64,000 bases of DNA from JANPBY01 sp963805505 (GCA_963805505.1 CAWDUP010000004.1:124001-188000), one strand, 5' to 3'. Counted from the stretch's first letter, positions 23,948-35,482 are shown. The notes: generated by a model from the sequence alone, not told the origin. Numbers and translations: made by a program.

Positions 23948-26089
23948 ATGAGCACCCTGGACAGGCCGGTCACCGACCCCGCCGTCGACGAATCCTTCCC
24001 CCGACTCATGGCGAGGACCGCCCGCTTCACCCTCGGGGTCCCCCGCGGCCTGACCCTCTCACCCGACGGCCGACGGGTCCTGTACATCCGCTCCCGGTCC
24101 GGGACATCGCGCACGGGGCTGCTGTGGTCGATGGACCTCGCAACGGGCGACGAGACCCTCGTGGTCGATCCGACCGAGCTCCTCGGGATGGAGTCCAGCG
24201 AGCAGCTGTCGGCCGAGGAGCGGGCCCGCCGCGAACGGATGCGCGAGGGCGGCGCCGGGATCACCGCCTACTCGACCGACCGAGAAGCCAGGACGGTGGC
24301 GTTCGCGCTGTCCTCCCGGTTGTACGTCGCCGAGCTCGACCCCTCCGAAACCGGTGGGCCACAGGTGCGGGAGCTGGTCGCCAAGGGGGCGGTCATCGAC
24401 CCCCGCATGTCACCCGACGGCCGCTACGTCGCCTACGCCGCGGACCGGGGCTGGCACGTCATCTCCGTCGACGGAACGGACTCGACGGACGTCACGCCAG
24501 CCGAGGACGAGCCGGACGTGTCGTGGGGACTGGCCGAGTTCGCGGCCAGTGAAGAACTCGAGCGCTACCGCGGTCACTGGTGGCTGCCCGACTCGTCGGC
24601 GGCGCTGGTAGCGCGCGTCGACGAGGCGCCCGTGCAGACCTGGTGGGTTGCCGACGCGGCCCAGCCGTCGGTGCAACCCCACAAGCATCGTTATCCCTCC
24701 GCGGGAACGGCCAATGCAGACGTCACGTTGTGGACCGTCGACCTGACCGGGCAGCGCCGCGAACTCCGGTGGGACCGGAGCAGCTTCCCCTACCTGGTTG
24801 ACGTTCGAGTCGACGATGCGCGGCCGGCCCTGGTGCTCGTGATGGATCGCCGACAGTCCCGCCAGCAGGTGCTGGTCGTCGACCCGCACGCCGAGGGGGG
24901 ACTGCGCTCGATCCGGGAGATCAGCGACGAGTCCTGGGTGGACGTGGTCCCTGGTTCCCCCGCCTGGTGGGGCGACGGCTTGGCGACCGTCGAGGTGTCA
25001 GACGACACCTACCGGCTCTGCGTCGACGGGCAACCGGTGTCACCGGTGGGCTTGCAGGTGCGGGCCGTGATCGACGTCCTCGAGGACTCCGTGCTGGTGG
25101 CGGGTCACGTGGACCCGGTCGAGCGTCGACTGTTCGTGATCAGCAAGGACGGCTCCGTCCAAGGCCTCGGTCCCGCGGACGCGCATGTCACCGGCGCGCG
25201 GTCCGGCGGTACGACGCTGCTGCGCGTCGAGTCCTCGGAAACGGCCGGTGTCACGTTCACCGCCACACCCGAGAGCGGTGAGAGTCGACAGATCCGTTCG
25301 CTGGCCGAGGACCCGGGGTTCATGCCAAACCTGCAGCTGGTCACCGGTCCCTACGGGGACAACCGCACCATGGTGATCCTGCCCCGAGGGTGGTCGCCGA
25401 GCGCGGGGCGGCTGCCGGTCATCATGTCGCCGTACGGCGGGCCGCATCATGCAGCCGTCGTGCACGCGTGTCGCGCCTTCCTGGGTGAGCAATGGATCGC
25501 CGACCAGGGCTTTGCGGTCGTGGTGGCGGACGGGAGAGGAACGCCGGGCAGCCCCATGTGGGAACGCGCAATGCGGCTCGACCTCGCGGGTCCAGCCCTT
25601 GAGGGGCAAGTGCGCGGGCTCGAGGCGGCCGCCCGCGCCGTACCCGACGCGCTCGACCTTGATCGGGTCGGGATCCGCGGCTGGTCCTTCGGCGGCTACC
25701 TGGCCGCTCTTGCCGTGCTCGAGCGTCCTGATGTCTTCCATGCCGCCGTCGCTGGGGCGCCTCCTACCGACTGGACGCTCTATGACACCGCCTACACCGA
25801 GCGTTACCTCGGGCTCCCGGACGAGCAGCCGGAGGCATACGCCAACTCCTCGCTGCTCCCGTTGGCGGCCAAGCTGGAGCGCCCCCTGCTGATCATCCAC
25901 GGCATGGCCGACGACAACGTGGTCGTGGCCAACACCCTCCAACTGTCCCGCGCCCTGCTGGAAGCCGGGCGCGCCCACCAGGTGCTACCCCTGTCCGGGG
26001 TGACCCACATGACGCCGCAAGAGGTCGTGACCGAGAACATCTTGCGTCTCGAACTCGAGTTCCTGCGGGAGGCCCTCGGAGGGGGCTAG
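23948..26089 (+). CDS. S9 family prolyl oligopeptidase (DPP IV-like)
   Basis: 713 residues. The N-terminal two thirds form a beta-propeller (SPDGRRVLYIRS, MSPDGRYVAYAADRGW repeats); the C-terminal alpha/beta-hydrolase has the nucleophile Ser580 in GWSFGGY, an Asp in HGMADDNVV and a His in GVTHMTP. No signal peptide, so a cytosolic peptidase acting on proline-containing peptides is likely. ATG 23948 or 23939 can both serve; neither has a strong ribosome site. It neighbours the oligopeptide transporter, convergently, which would supply peptide substrates (inference). Confidence 0.88.
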   Translation: MSTLDRPVTDPAVDESFPRLMARTARFTLGVPRGLTLSPDGRRVLYIRSRSGTSRTGLLWSMDLATGDETLVVDPTELLGMESSEQLSAEERARRERMREGGAGITAYSTDREARTVAFALSSRLYVAELDPSETGGPQVRELVAKGAVIDPRMSPDGRYVAYAADRGWHVISVDGTDSTDVTPAEDEPDVSWGLAEFAASEELERYRGHWWLPDSSAALVARVDEAPVQTWWVADAAQPSVQPHKHRYPSAGTANADVTLWTVDLTGQRRELRWDRSSFPYLVDVRVDDARPALVLVMDRRQSRQQVLVVDPHAEGGLRSIREISDESWVDVVPGSPAWWGDGLATVEVSDDTYRLCVDGQPVSPVGLQVRAVIDVLEDSVLVAGHVDPVERRLFVISKDGSVQGLGPADAHVTGARSGGTTLLRVESSETAGVTFTATPESGESRQIRSLAEDPGFMPNLQLVTGPYGDNRTMVILPRGWSPSAGRLPVIMSPYGGPHHAAVVHACRAFLGEQWIADQGFAVVVADGRGTPGSPMWERAMRLDLAGPALEGQVRGLEAAARAVPDALDLDRVGIRGWSFGGYLAALAVLERPDVFHAAVAGAPPTDWTLYDTAYTERYLGLPDEQPEAYANSSLLPLAAKLERPLLIIHGMADDNVVVANTLQLSRALLEAGRAHQVLPLSGVTHMTPQEVVTENILRLELEFLREALGGG

Positions 26090-26097
26090 CTGCTGGT

Positions 26098-26131
26098 ACC
26101 CCCAGCGACGATGACCTACCCCGCTGGGGGT
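26098..26131. terminator. bidirectional hairpin between S9 peptidase and oppF
   Basis: ACCCCCAGC (26098-26106) pairs with GCTGGGGGT (26123-26131), a 9-bp stem around a 16-nt loop, directly between convergent stops. There is no T-run, as is common in actinobacteria. Confidence 0.45.
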
Positions 26132-27249
26132 GGGTTGTCCGGAGCAGGAGCCGTCGGTGCGCCTGTTGCAGGCTGACTCGCTGCCTCCTGCGTCGCATGC
26201 TCCGCCTCGAGTACTCCGACGACGTCGCGTTCCTCCGGGAAGTGGCAGGCGGCGATGTGTCCGGGTGCGAGCTCGCGGAGCTCTGGAACCTCGACGCGGC
26301 ACAGCTCTTGGGCCTTCGGGCAGCGCGTGTTGAACACGCAGCCAGAGGGTGGGTTGATCGGGCTCGGCAGGTCGCCCTCGAGCAGGATGCGCTCGCGAGA
26401 TGCTTCCTTGTCGGGGTCGGCGATCGGAACAGCCGACAAAAGCGCGTGGGTGTAGGGATGCTGGGCTCGCGCATACAGGGTGTCGCGGTCGGCCATCTCC
26501 ATGATCTTGCCGAGATACATGACCACGACGCGGTCGCTGATGTGCCGCACCACGGACAGGTCGTGGGCGATGAACAAATAGGCCAGGTTGAACTCGCGCT
26601 GGATGTCGTCGAGCAGGTTCACGACCTGCGCCTGGATCGACACGTCGAGTGCAGACACTGGCTCGTCGCAGACGATGAGCTTGGGCTGGAGCGCGACGGC
26701 GCGCGCGATCCCGATGCGCTGGCGCTGGCCACCGGAGAACTCGTTGGGATAGCGGTTGTAGTGCTCCGGGTTGAGACCGACCCTCTTCATGAGGTCTTGG
26801 ACGGCGACCTTGACCCCCCCGGGTGGCTCGATGCCCTGAATCTCGAACGGTGCCCCGACGATCTTCCCAACGGTGTGCCGTGGGTTGAGTGAGGAGAACG
26901 GGTCCTGGAAGATCATCTGCATCTCGCGACGCAGCGGCACCATCTGCTTGCGGGACAGGTCGGTGATGTCGCGCCCGTCGAACTCCAGCTTCCCCTCGGT
27001 GGGGTCCAAGAGCTTGATCATGGTGCGCCCAGCGGTCGACTTCCCACAGCCGCTCTCGCCGACCAGACCCACGGTCTCGCCGGGGAACACCTCGAGATCG
27101 AGGCCGTCCACCGCCTGAACCTGCCCGACCACCCGCCGCAGGATGGAGCCCGAGGTGACGGGGAAGTACTTCTTCACACCCGTCACCTTGAGCAGCGGAT
27201 CACCGTTGCCCACGGTCGCCGAGGCCGGCGAAGCTTCGGTGGCCGTCAT
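26116..27249 (-). CDS. oppF: oligopeptide ABC transporter ATP-binding protein
   Basis: 377 residues. Walker A GLVGESGCGKST, Q-loop FQDPFSSLNP, signature FSGGQRQRIGIARA, Walker B LIVCDEP and a C-terminal oligopeptide-transporter extension with a cysteine pair (CVFNTRCPKAQELC). The tail is Pro/Ala-rich. It powers import with OppD at the cytoplasmic face. ATG overlaps the oppD stop (ATGA). Last gene of the operon. Confidence 0.9.
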   Translation of the reverse strand: MTATEASPASATVGNGDPLLKVTGVKKYFPVTSGSILRRVVGQVQAVDGLDLEVFPGETVGLVGESGCGKSTAGRTMIKLLDPTEGKLEFDGRDITDLSRKQMVPLRREMQMIFQDPFSSLNPRHTVGKIVGAPFEIQGIEPPGGVKVAVQDLMKRVGLNPEHYNRYPNEFSGGQRQRIGIARAVALQPKLIVCDEPVSALDVSIQAQVVNLLDDIQREFNLAYLFIAHDLSVVRHISDRVVVMYLGKIMEMADRDTLYARAQHPYTHALLSAVPIADPDKEASRERILLEGDLPSPINPPSGCVFNTRCPKAQELCRVEVPELRELAPGHIAACHFPEERDVVGVLEAEHATQEAASQPATGAPTAPAPDNPPPAG

Positions 27250-28280
27250 GCCTTCCCTCCCGCAAGTAGACCAAGGCGCTCAACCGCGATCCCACGGCGA
27301 ACGGCCGCGTCGAGGTGGCAGCGCACCTCGTGTCCGGGCTCGGTCGGCAACAACTCAGGTCGCTCGGTGTCGCATCTGTCTCCGGGAACCAACTCGTGGT
27401 AGGTGCAGCGCGGTCTGAAGACACAGCCCACCGGGAGTCGCAACATCGAAGGTGGCTGACCAGGGATCGGGTCGAGGCGGTCGTTCACCTGGTCCATGCG
27501 GGGTGCTGAGGAGAGCAGTCCCAGCGTGTAAGGCATCTCCGGCTTGTAGTAGACGTCGCGAACAGACCCCTTCTCGACGACTCGGCCGCCGTACATCACC
27601 ACGACATCGTCTGCGACGTTCGCAACAACGCCGAGGTCGTGGGTGATGATGATGATCGCCGTGCCGAAGTCACGCTGCAGGTCCTGCAGCAGGTCGATGA
27701 TCTGTGCCTGAACGGTGACGTCAAGTGCCGTCGTCGGTTCGTCGGCGATGATCAGCTCGGGGTCGTTGATCAAGGCCATGGCGATCATGACCCGCTGGCG
27801 CATACCACCGGACAACTGGTGCGGGTAGTCGTCGATGCGCCGTGCCGCACTGGGGATCCCGACCCGGTCGAGCATCATGATGGCGCGCTGGCGGGCCTCC
27901 GACTTGGATTCCTCGACATGCACTCGCCGCGCTTCGACGAGCTGGCGACCGATCGAGTAGTAGGGGTGCAAGGAGGACAGCGGATCCTGGAAGATCATCG
28001 CCATCTTCTGCCCTCGGACGGCTCTGATGTCCTTGTCCGAGGCGGTGATGAGCTCCTTGCCCTCGAGGTAGACCTCGCCGCTGATCTTCACGGCCTTGCG
28101 GTTGTGCAGGCCCATGAGGGCCTGGGCGGTCACACTCTTGCCCGAGCCCGACTCACCCACGACGGCGAGGGTCTGGCCCTTCTCGACGGAGTAGGAGACA
28201 TCGTCGACCGCCTGCAACCAGCCATCCTCCGTCGGGAACGTGACGGACAGGTGGTGGACGGAAAGGAACGGCTCGCTCAT
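27246..28280 (-). CDS. oppD: oligopeptide ABC transporter ATP-binding protein
   Basis: 344 residues from ATG 28280. Walker A VVGESGSGKS, Q-loop FQDPLSSLHP, signature LSGGMRQRVMIAMA, Walker B LIIADEPTTALD, H-loop ITHDLG, and the OppD/DppD C-terminal region with several cysteines (GCVFRPRCTYHE). It overlaps the permease stop by ATGA and oppF by ATGA, so three cistrons are translationally coupled. Confidence 0.9.
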   Translation of the reverse strand: MSEPFLSVHHLSVTFPTEDGWLQAVDDVSYSVEKGQTLAVVGESGSGKSVTAQALMGLHNRKAVKISGEVYLEGKELITASDKDIRAVRGQKMAMIFQDPLSSLHPYYSIGRQLVEARRVHVEESKSEARQRAIMMLDRVGIPSAARRIDDYPHQLSGGMRQRVMIAMALINDPELIIADEPTTALDVTVQAQIIDLLQDLQRDFGTAIIIITHDLGVVANVADDVVVMYGGRVVEKGSVRDVYYKPEMPYTLGLLSSAPRMDQVNDRLDPIPGQPPSMLRLPVGCVFRPRCTYHELVPGDRCDTERPELLPTEPGHEVRCHLDAAVRRGIAVERLGLLAGGKA

Positions 28281-29266
28281 GTGAGCCTCACCCGGGGATC
28301 GATGGCGGCATACAGCAGGTCGACGATCAAGTTCGCAACGATGATGAAGGTGGCCGCAAGCAGCGTGACACCGACGATCACTGGTAGGTCGTAGTCGAGC
28401 ACTGACCGGATGGAAAGGGTGCCAAGACCCGGGAGCGAGAAGATGCTTTCGGTGATGATCGCGCCACCCAGGAGCCCGGCCAGATCGAGCCCCGCTGCCG
28501 TGACCAGCGGCGAGAGCCCGGACCTGAAGGCATGCCGGGTGATGACGGTGCGCTCCGGCAAGCCCTTCGAACGCGCGGTGCGGACGTAGTCGTCGCCGAG
28601 CGTCTCGAGCATCTGCCCACGGGTGATCCTGGAGTAGAACGCTGCGTAGAGGATGGCCAGCGCGATCCAAGGCAGGAGCAGCGTCTCGAACCATGCCTGG
28701 GGGTTCTCCCAGAAATCCTCGTAGTGCGGCGGGGGTAAGAGATGCAGTTTCAAGATGACGAAGAAGTAGAGCAGCAGACCGATGAAGAACGAAGGCAAGG
28801 AGTAGCCAGCAAGGGCGACGCCCATAGCTGTCTTGTCCATCCAGGTCCCGCGTCTCAAAGCTGCGAAGATCCCGACCGCGATCCCCACGATCATCCACAG
28901 CACGAACGCGCCGAGCGCGAGGCTCGCGGTGACTGGGAGCGCCTGCCAGAGCAGGGTCGTGACGTCTTCGCTCTGCCGGAAGGAGTAGCCGAGGCACGGG
29001 GCGGGGCAGTCGAACGTCTGGGTCCCCGAGCCGTAGGTGCGACCAGCGACGATGCCTTTGGCGAAGGCGCCGTACTGCTGGATGAGGGGCTTGTCGAGAC
29101 CGAGCCGGACCCGGTTGGCCTCGACGATCTGCGGGGTGCAGGCTTTGCCGCACGTGAGACGAGCTGGATCGGTCGGGATGATCGCGAAGAGCAAGAACAC
29201 GGCAATGCTCAAAGCGATCAACATGCCGAACATCGAGAGCAGTCGTCGTACGACGTAGCCGGCCAC
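28277..29266 (-). CDS. oppB: oligopeptide ABC transporter permease (OppB-type)
   Basis: 329 residues, six predicted membrane segments. It begins with the typical OppB/DppB N-terminus MAGYVVRRLLSMFGMLIALS and has the EAA loop RTARSKGLPERTVITRHAFRSGL that contacts the ATPases. The first external loop is long and has four Cys (TCGKACTPQIVEA, DCPAPCLG) that may form disulfides. It pairs with the OppC-type permease at the other end of the operon. Confidence 0.9.
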   Translation of the reverse strand: MAGYVVRRLLSMFGMLIALSIAVFLLFAIIPTDPARLTCGKACTPQIVEANRVRLGLDKPLIQQYGAFAKGIVAGRTYGSGTQTFDCPAPCLGYSFRQSEDVTTLLWQALPVTASLALGAFVLWMIVGIAVGIFAALRRGTWMDKTAMGVALAGYSLPSFFIGLLLYFFVILKLHLLPPPHYEDFWENPQAWFETLLLPWIALAILYAAFYSRITRGQMLETLGDDYVRTARSKGLPERTVITRHAFRSGLSPLVTAAGLDLAGLLGGAIITESIFSLPGLGTLSIRSVLDYDLPVIVGVTLLAATFIIVANLIVDLLYAAIDPRVRLT

Positions 29267-29403
29267 GGTCTAGCCCTTCCTGACGAAGGTGGGTGACCCC
29301 TGGGGGCGCTGCCTCGAGGGTGCCTCGAGGACAGTCTGCCTCCAACGGCCAGGCGACGGCGCCGGACACGCAAAAAAGTTGCCTACGGACCGGACCGTCA
29401 GGG

Positions 29404-29446
29404 CCCGGGTCCGGGAGGAGGCTGTTCGCCTTCTCCCGGACCCGGG
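29404..29446 (-). terminator. strong hairpin between oppA and oppB
   Basis: A perfect 14-bp stem, CCCGGGTCCGGGAG (29404-29417) with CTCCCGGACCCGGG (29433-29446), can be extended inward to 19 bp with one G-U pair. On the - strand a T6 run follows only some 20 nt later. In the 221-bp gap after oppA it is placed to end or stabilise the oppA message so that binding protein exceeds permease. The rest of the gap shows no gene. Confidence 0.65.
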
Positions 29447-29487
29447 ACTAGCTGACTAGCTGGTGGTGCTGAACGTGCGGGTGCGGA

Positions 29488-31236
29488 CTAGCTCTTCACC
29501 CACATGGCGCCGTACGGCCATGAGCCGTATGCCGGCCACAGGTAGATCACGTCAGGGCCAACACCGGTCCCGGCGAGACGCTGGTCCTTGCCGAACCGCG
29601 TCGGGATGGCGAAGCCCTTCTCCATGGCCTGAGTGTTCAGCGCCTGCCAGTCAGTGGCCTGCGTCTGGCGGTCGAGCTCGACCTTCGCGGCGTCGGACGC
29701 GGAGTTGAACTCCGGGTCGTCGGCCTGGCTGAGGTTGAAGCCACCAGATGGCGTGAACAGCTCGGGGATGACCGTCGAGGCGTTGGGCCAGTCAGGTCCC
29801 CAGCCAGCAGACATCAGTTCGTGAGCCTTCTGCGGATCGAAGACGACGCCGTAGTAGGCGCCAGCCTCGAGCGGGTTCAGCTTCACGGTGATGCCCGCCT
29901 TGCCCATCGAGTCGACGACGACGGCCGCAGCCTTGTCGTTGTCGGGGCTCTGCGGGTAGTCGAACGTGATCGTCTTCATCGGCTCGCCCGAGTCAGCGAT
30001 CAGCTGCTTGGCGTATTCGGGGTCTCCCGTGTCGGGGATCTCCTGGCCGAGCAGCCCGGTCCACAGCCCGGTCGGCGCGTAGTCGATGCCGATGTTGGGC
30101 TTGATGACGCCGTCACCCAGGTCACCAGCGAACGCTCCACCGGCCACCGTGCGAAGAGCCTCACGGTCAAGAGCGGCCATCATGGCCTGCCGCTGCTTGA
30201 CGTTGGGGACCTTCTGGACGTTGATCGCGTAGTAGCGAACGTAGGGGTCGAGCTCGTTGACCCGACGGTTCTCCAGGTCGGGGTCGGTGAAGATGCTCGC
30301 CAGGTCAGCCGACTGGATGTCCGCCGTCAGCGAGTCGACGTCCTCGCCCGTGCTGGTCACCACGCGCTGCGTGGAGACCGACGGGTCGATTCCGAAGTCG
30401 AAGACGAAGGAATCGGGGTACGCCGGCCGGTAGGGGTCGGAGTCCTTGTTCCAGTTCGGGTTGCGGACGAGGACGAACGTGCCGCCCTTGCCCTTCTTGT
30501 ACGTCTCGATCTGGTAGGGACCAGACGACACGGGCGAGTCGTCGTACTTCTCGCCGGTGTCCGCAGCCTCGGGGACCGGGGCGAAGGCGGCCAAGGTCAC
30601 GGTGTAGTTGAAGTCCGGGACCGGCTGGGCGAGGTTGAACGTGATGGTCTTGTCATCCGCGGAGCAGACGATGGCCTTGTCGAAGGCGGCCTTGTCGTTG
30701 CCCTTGTCGGTGTACGGCCCCTTGTAGACGGAGCTGCCGTCCTTGTCCTTGGGGATGTCCAGCATCGAGATCGCGTAGGCCGGACCGTTGGTGATCAGGT
30801 CTGTGGCGAAGGTGCGAGAGACGCCGTACTTGATGTCCTTGCAGCCCACCGCCGAGCCATCCTGGAAGGTGACGCCGTCGCGGATGGTGAACTCCCAGAC
30901 CTTGCCGCCCTCGGAGGAGCGACCGGTGTCCGTGGCCATGTCAGGCTCGAGCGTGGTGCCCTCGACGTTGTCCTTGGAGAACTTGTAGACCGTCAGCGTC
31001 CGGAAAATCGTGCCGCTGAACAGCGCCAAGTCTTCACCGGTATAGACCCGCTGGGGGTCGACGTTGTTGAACTGCTCGCGGAAGTCGAGGAACGTCAGTG
31101 TTCCGCCCGCGGTCGGCGTACCCCCTCCGGTGTCACCGTTCGAGCCGCCGCCGCTGCTGCCACCGCACGCCGCGAGCAGCATGGTGCCCGCCGCCGCGAA
31201 GGCGACCGCGCGAAGGCCGTATTTGGCCATGCCCAT
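29488..31236 (-). CDS. oppA: oligopeptide ABC transporter substrate-binding lipoprotein
   Basis: 582 residues, family 5 extracellular binding protein. Lipoprotein signal with lipobox LLAAC (Cys24), then a Gly/Ser-rich linker and the SBP_bac_5 fold (AGGTLTFLDFREQFNNVDPQRVY at the start of the mature domain). It captures peptides outside the membrane and delivers them to the two permeases. Start ATG 31236 is set by AGGAGG at ideal spacing. Its position between oppC and oppB is unusual. Confidence 0.92.
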   Translation of the reverse strand: MGMAKYGLRAVAFAAAGTMLLAACGGSSGGGSNGDTGGGTPTAGGTLTFLDFREQFNNVDPQRVYTGEDLALFSGTIFRTLTVYKFSKDNVEGTTLEPDMATDTGRSSEGGKVWEFTIRDGVTFQDGSAVGCKDIKYGVSRTFATDLITNGPAYAISMLDIPKDKDGSSVYKGPYTDKGNDKAAFDKAIVCSADDKTITFNLAQPVPDFNYTVTLAAFAPVPEAADTGEKYDDSPVSSGPYQIETYKKGKGGTFVLVRNPNWNKDSDPYRPAYPDSFVFDFGIDPSVSTQRVVTSTGEDVDSLTADIQSADLASIFTDPDLENRRVNELDPYVRYYAINVQKVPNVKQRQAMMAALDREALRTVAGGAFAGDLGDGVIKPNIGIDYAPTGLWTGLLGQEIPDTGDPEYAKQLIADSGEPMKTITFDYPQSPDNDKAAAVVVDSMGKAGITVKLNPLEAGAYYGVVFDPQKAHELMSAGWGPDWPNASTVIPELFTPSGGFNLSQADDPEFNSASDAAKVELDRQTQATDWQALNTQAMEKGFAIPTRFGKDQRLAGTGVGPDVIYLWPAYGSWPYGAMWVKS

Positions 31237-31237
31237 G

Positions 31238-31351
31238 TCATTTCCTCCTGATCGCAGTTCGAGGCGGTCGCCCCGAACCAAGCCCCGCAGCAATCGCGAG
31301 GACCTCCTCGGCTCCGAGCGCCGAGGACACCTGTGGAAGGCGGCCGCTCAC
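31238..31351 (-). CDS. bridging small open frame oppC-oppA (37 codons)
   Basis: GTG at 31351 overlaps the oppC stop (GTGA). The frame runs through the entire 111-nt gap, encodes the oppA ribosome site in its last codons (ATAAGGAGG-like IRRK region) and stops 1 nt before the oppA ATG. It may be a translational relay rather than a functional peptide; a chance open frame is quite possible at this GC content. Confidence 0.25.
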   Translation of the reverse strand: MSGRLPQVSSALGAEEVLAIAAGLGSGRPPRTAIRRK

Positions 31352-32358
31352 ACGCGACCTGCCTTGGGATCGAGCGCGTCGCGGATGGCGTCTCCGAAGA
31401 GGTTGAAGGCCAAAACCACGATGAACAGCGCCATTCCCGGGATGAACAGCAAAGTGGGGATCGTCTTGAAGTAGCGCGTCGAGTCGCCGAGCATCGCACC
31501 CCAGGTGGGTGTCGGCGGCAGCACGCCGACGCCGAGGAAGGCCAGTCCGGCCTCGCCGGCGATGATGCCTGGCAAGGTGATGGTGGCCACCACCAGAATC
31601 GGCGCCCAGAGGTTGGGCAAGATCTCCTTGAACAGGATGCGCGGCGTGCCCGACCCGAGCGACACGGCTGATTCGACGAACTCGCGTTCTCGAAGGCTGA
31701 GCACCTGTCCGCGCACGATGCGGGCAAGGTAGGGCCAACCGAAGAGACTGAAGATCAGGATCAGATACGAGATTCGAGCTGCTTGTGCGCCAAGGCCGAA
31801 CGTCTGCTGGATCCGGTCGGTCAGCGGCTGCGACATCACCAGCGCGATCAGGACGAGGGGGAAGGCCAGCACGAGGTCCATCAGCCGGCCCAGCGCCTGG
31901 TCGGCGAAGCCGCGCGAGTAGCCCGACACGATGCCGACGACGGTGCCGATGATCACGATGATGAGGGTGGAGGTCGTCGCGATGAACAACGAGACGCGGG
32001 CGCCGTAGAGCAGCCGGGCCAGGATGTCGCGGCCGGTGCCTGGTTCAACCCCGAGCAGATGGTTCCAGCTCATCCCTGCCTTGGCCCACCACGTGCCATC
32101 GGCACTCCAGCTCGCGGGCAGACCACCGAGCTCGTCCGAAAGCGCGTCCGCATCAAAGCTGAGCGGATCGACTCCGAGGGCACGGGTGATCCACGGAGCG
32201 AAGATCGCGACCAAAGTGACAGCGATGATCACGTAGAGGGAGATCATGCCGGCGCGGTCTCGCTTGAGACGCGACCAGGCGATCTGCTTGAGCGACCTTG
32301 CTTGGATCTCACCCTGCTCCGGGGCTTCTTGCTCGACAGGCGCGTCCACAACACTCAT
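31348..32358 (-). CDS. oppC: oligopeptide ABC transporter permease (OppC-type)
   Basis: 336 residues. N-terminal OppC-N segment (SLKQIAWSRLKRDRAGMISLYVI), six membrane segments and EAA loop SAVSLGSGTPRILFKEILPNLW. Starts at ATG 32358 after AAAGGGAG. First gene of the operon C-A-B-D-F, which departs from the usual A-B-C-D-F. The 221 bp upstream contain TATCGTGATA (32478-32487), a small palindrome, and a TTGACA on the - strand at 32438-32433 without a matching -10. Confidence 0.9.
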   Translation of the reverse strand: MSVVDAPVEQEAPEQGEIQARSLKQIAWSRLKRDRAGMISLYVIIAVTLVAIFAPWITRALGVDPLSFDADALSDELGGLPASWSADGTWWAKAGMSWNHLLGVEPGTGRDILARLLYGARVSLFIATTSTLIIVIIGTVVGIVSGYSRGFADQALGRLMDLVLAFPLVLIALVMSQPLTDRIQQTFGLGAQAARISYLILIFSLFGWPYLARIVRGQVLSLREREFVESAVSLGSGTPRILFKEILPNLWAPILVVATITLPGIIAGEAGLAFLGVGVLPPTPTWGAMLGDSTRYFKTIPTLLFIPGMALFIVVLAFNLFGDAIRDALDPKAGRV

Positions 32359-32579
32359 GCGAAAGGACTCCCTTTCTCGAGATCGTCGAGACGCCTGACC
32401 GGCTGCCGGGTCGGCAGAACGTCCGAACGGTATGTCAAACAGGCGTAGCCACCCAACGGCGGACGCGCCTCGTGTCCATATCGTGATACGACCGCCGCCG
32501 CACCGCAGCCTTTCACGCGGATCGGGCCGAGAACGGGACGTTTGAGCCGCAAATCTGACTTAGACCTCATCGAAGGCCA

Positions 32580-34472
<1,893 letters not shown>

Positions 34473-34555
34473 GAGGGTGGGCTCGTCTCTGGGCTGGTGG
34501 GTGACTGTCGGTGGGGCGTGACGAGGGCCACACCGCGCGAACGACTTCGGGGCCC

Positions 34556-34561
34556 TAGGGT
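34556..34561 (+). promoter_or_regulatory. candidate -10 of the sdh operon
   Basis: TAGGGT lies in a 166-bp divergent region between typA and sdhC, 77 nt upstream of the sdhC ATG, giving a leader of about 70 nt. The -35 is not obvious. Confidence 0.25.
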
Positions 34562-34638
34562 ATTCGACACAACGACCTCTGGATCCCGCTGCCCACGAGG
34601 GCGCATCCACGTCGAGAGAGGCATCGGAGGCTCCCACG

Positions 34639-35433
34639 ATGGCTGGAGTGACCACCGCCCCTGGCCGGGCTCGGATTGCTGCTCGCACGCTGCGGCAGGA
34701 CCGCTGGTGGGTGCCTCAGCTGCTCACGGTTGTCGGCCTGGTCGCGTGGATCACGTATGCGACAGTGCGGGTGTTCATGCAGCAGTGGTACTGGGTCGGC
34801 GAATACCACTACCTCACGCCGTTCTATTCCCCCTGCGTCTCCGACGGTTGCGTGCCCGAAGCAGCCGAGTTCGGCCGGTTCCTCCCCGACGTGTGGTGGC
34901 TGCCCTACGCGGCACTCACGTTGCCGTTCCTGCTGCTGTTCCGGCTCACCTGCTACTACTACCGCAAGGCCTACTACCGCTCGTTCTGGATGTCGCCGCC
35001 AGCCTGCGCCGTGGCCGAGCCGCACCGCACCTACACCGGTGAGACCGAGGTGCCGCTGATCGGTCAGAACCTGCACCGCTACTTCTTCTACGCCGCCGTG
35101 ATCATCTCCCTCATCAACACGTGGGACGCGGTGCAGGCCTTCCATAGCCCCGAAGGATTCGGCATCGGCCTAGGCACGGTGATTCTCTGGATCAACGTCA
35201 TCGCCTTGTGGACCTACACGGTTTCCTGCCACTCGTGCCGGCACGCCATGGCCGGCCGCCTCAACCACTTCTCCAAGCACCCGATCCGCTATCGCCTGTG
35301 GACAGGCATCTCCCGGCTGAACACCCGCCACATGGCGCTGGCCTGGATCACGCTGGGCACCCTTGCCGTGACGGACTTCTATGTCATGGCGGTGTCCGCG
35401 GGCTGGATCAACGACCTTCGCTTCATCAACTAG
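34639..35433 (+). CDS. sdhC: succinate dehydrogenase membrane anchor (Sdh1/Rv0249c type)
   Basis: 264 residues, five membrane segments (about 23-46, 84-103, 146-165, 173-197, 230-252). Histidines in the membrane segments and HSCRHAMAGRLNHFS are candidates for heme or quinone contacts. It anchors SdhA/SdhB and passes electrons to menaquinone. It resembles the large anchor of mycobacterial Sdh1 rather than the short SdhC/SdhD pair; no separate SdhD follows. ATG 34639 after GGAGG. Confidence 0.82.
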   Translation: MAGVTTAPGRARIAARTLRQDRWWVPQLLTVVGLVAWITYATVRVFMQQWYWVGEYHYLTPFYSPCVSDGCVPEAAEFGRFLPDVWWLPYAALTLPFLLLFRLTCYYYRKAYYRSFWMSPPACAVAEPHRTYTGETEVPLIGQNLHRYFFYAAVIISLINTWDAVQAFHSPEGFGIGLGTVILWINVIALWTYTVSCHSCRHAMAGRLNHFSKHPIRYRLWTGISRLNTRHMALAWITLGTLAVTDFYVMAVSAGWINDLRFIN

Positions 35434-35446
35434 GGAGACGACGCGA

Positions 35447-35482
35447 ATGACCGCGCGCACGCAGGACCGGACCACCGCATGA
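35447..35482 (+). CDS. bridging small open frame sdhC-sdhA (11 codons)
   Basis: MTARTQDRTTA starts 14 nt after the sdhC stop behind GGGAGA, and its TGA overlaps the sdhA ATG (ATGA). sdhA itself has no well-spaced ribosome site, so reinitiation after this mini-cistron is plausible. Confidence 0.35.
   Translation: MTARTQDRTTA

Noticed and set aside
32410..32438. Sigma-70 promoter for oppC from the - strand TTGACA
   Set aside because: No TAnnnT element is found at 16-18 bp.
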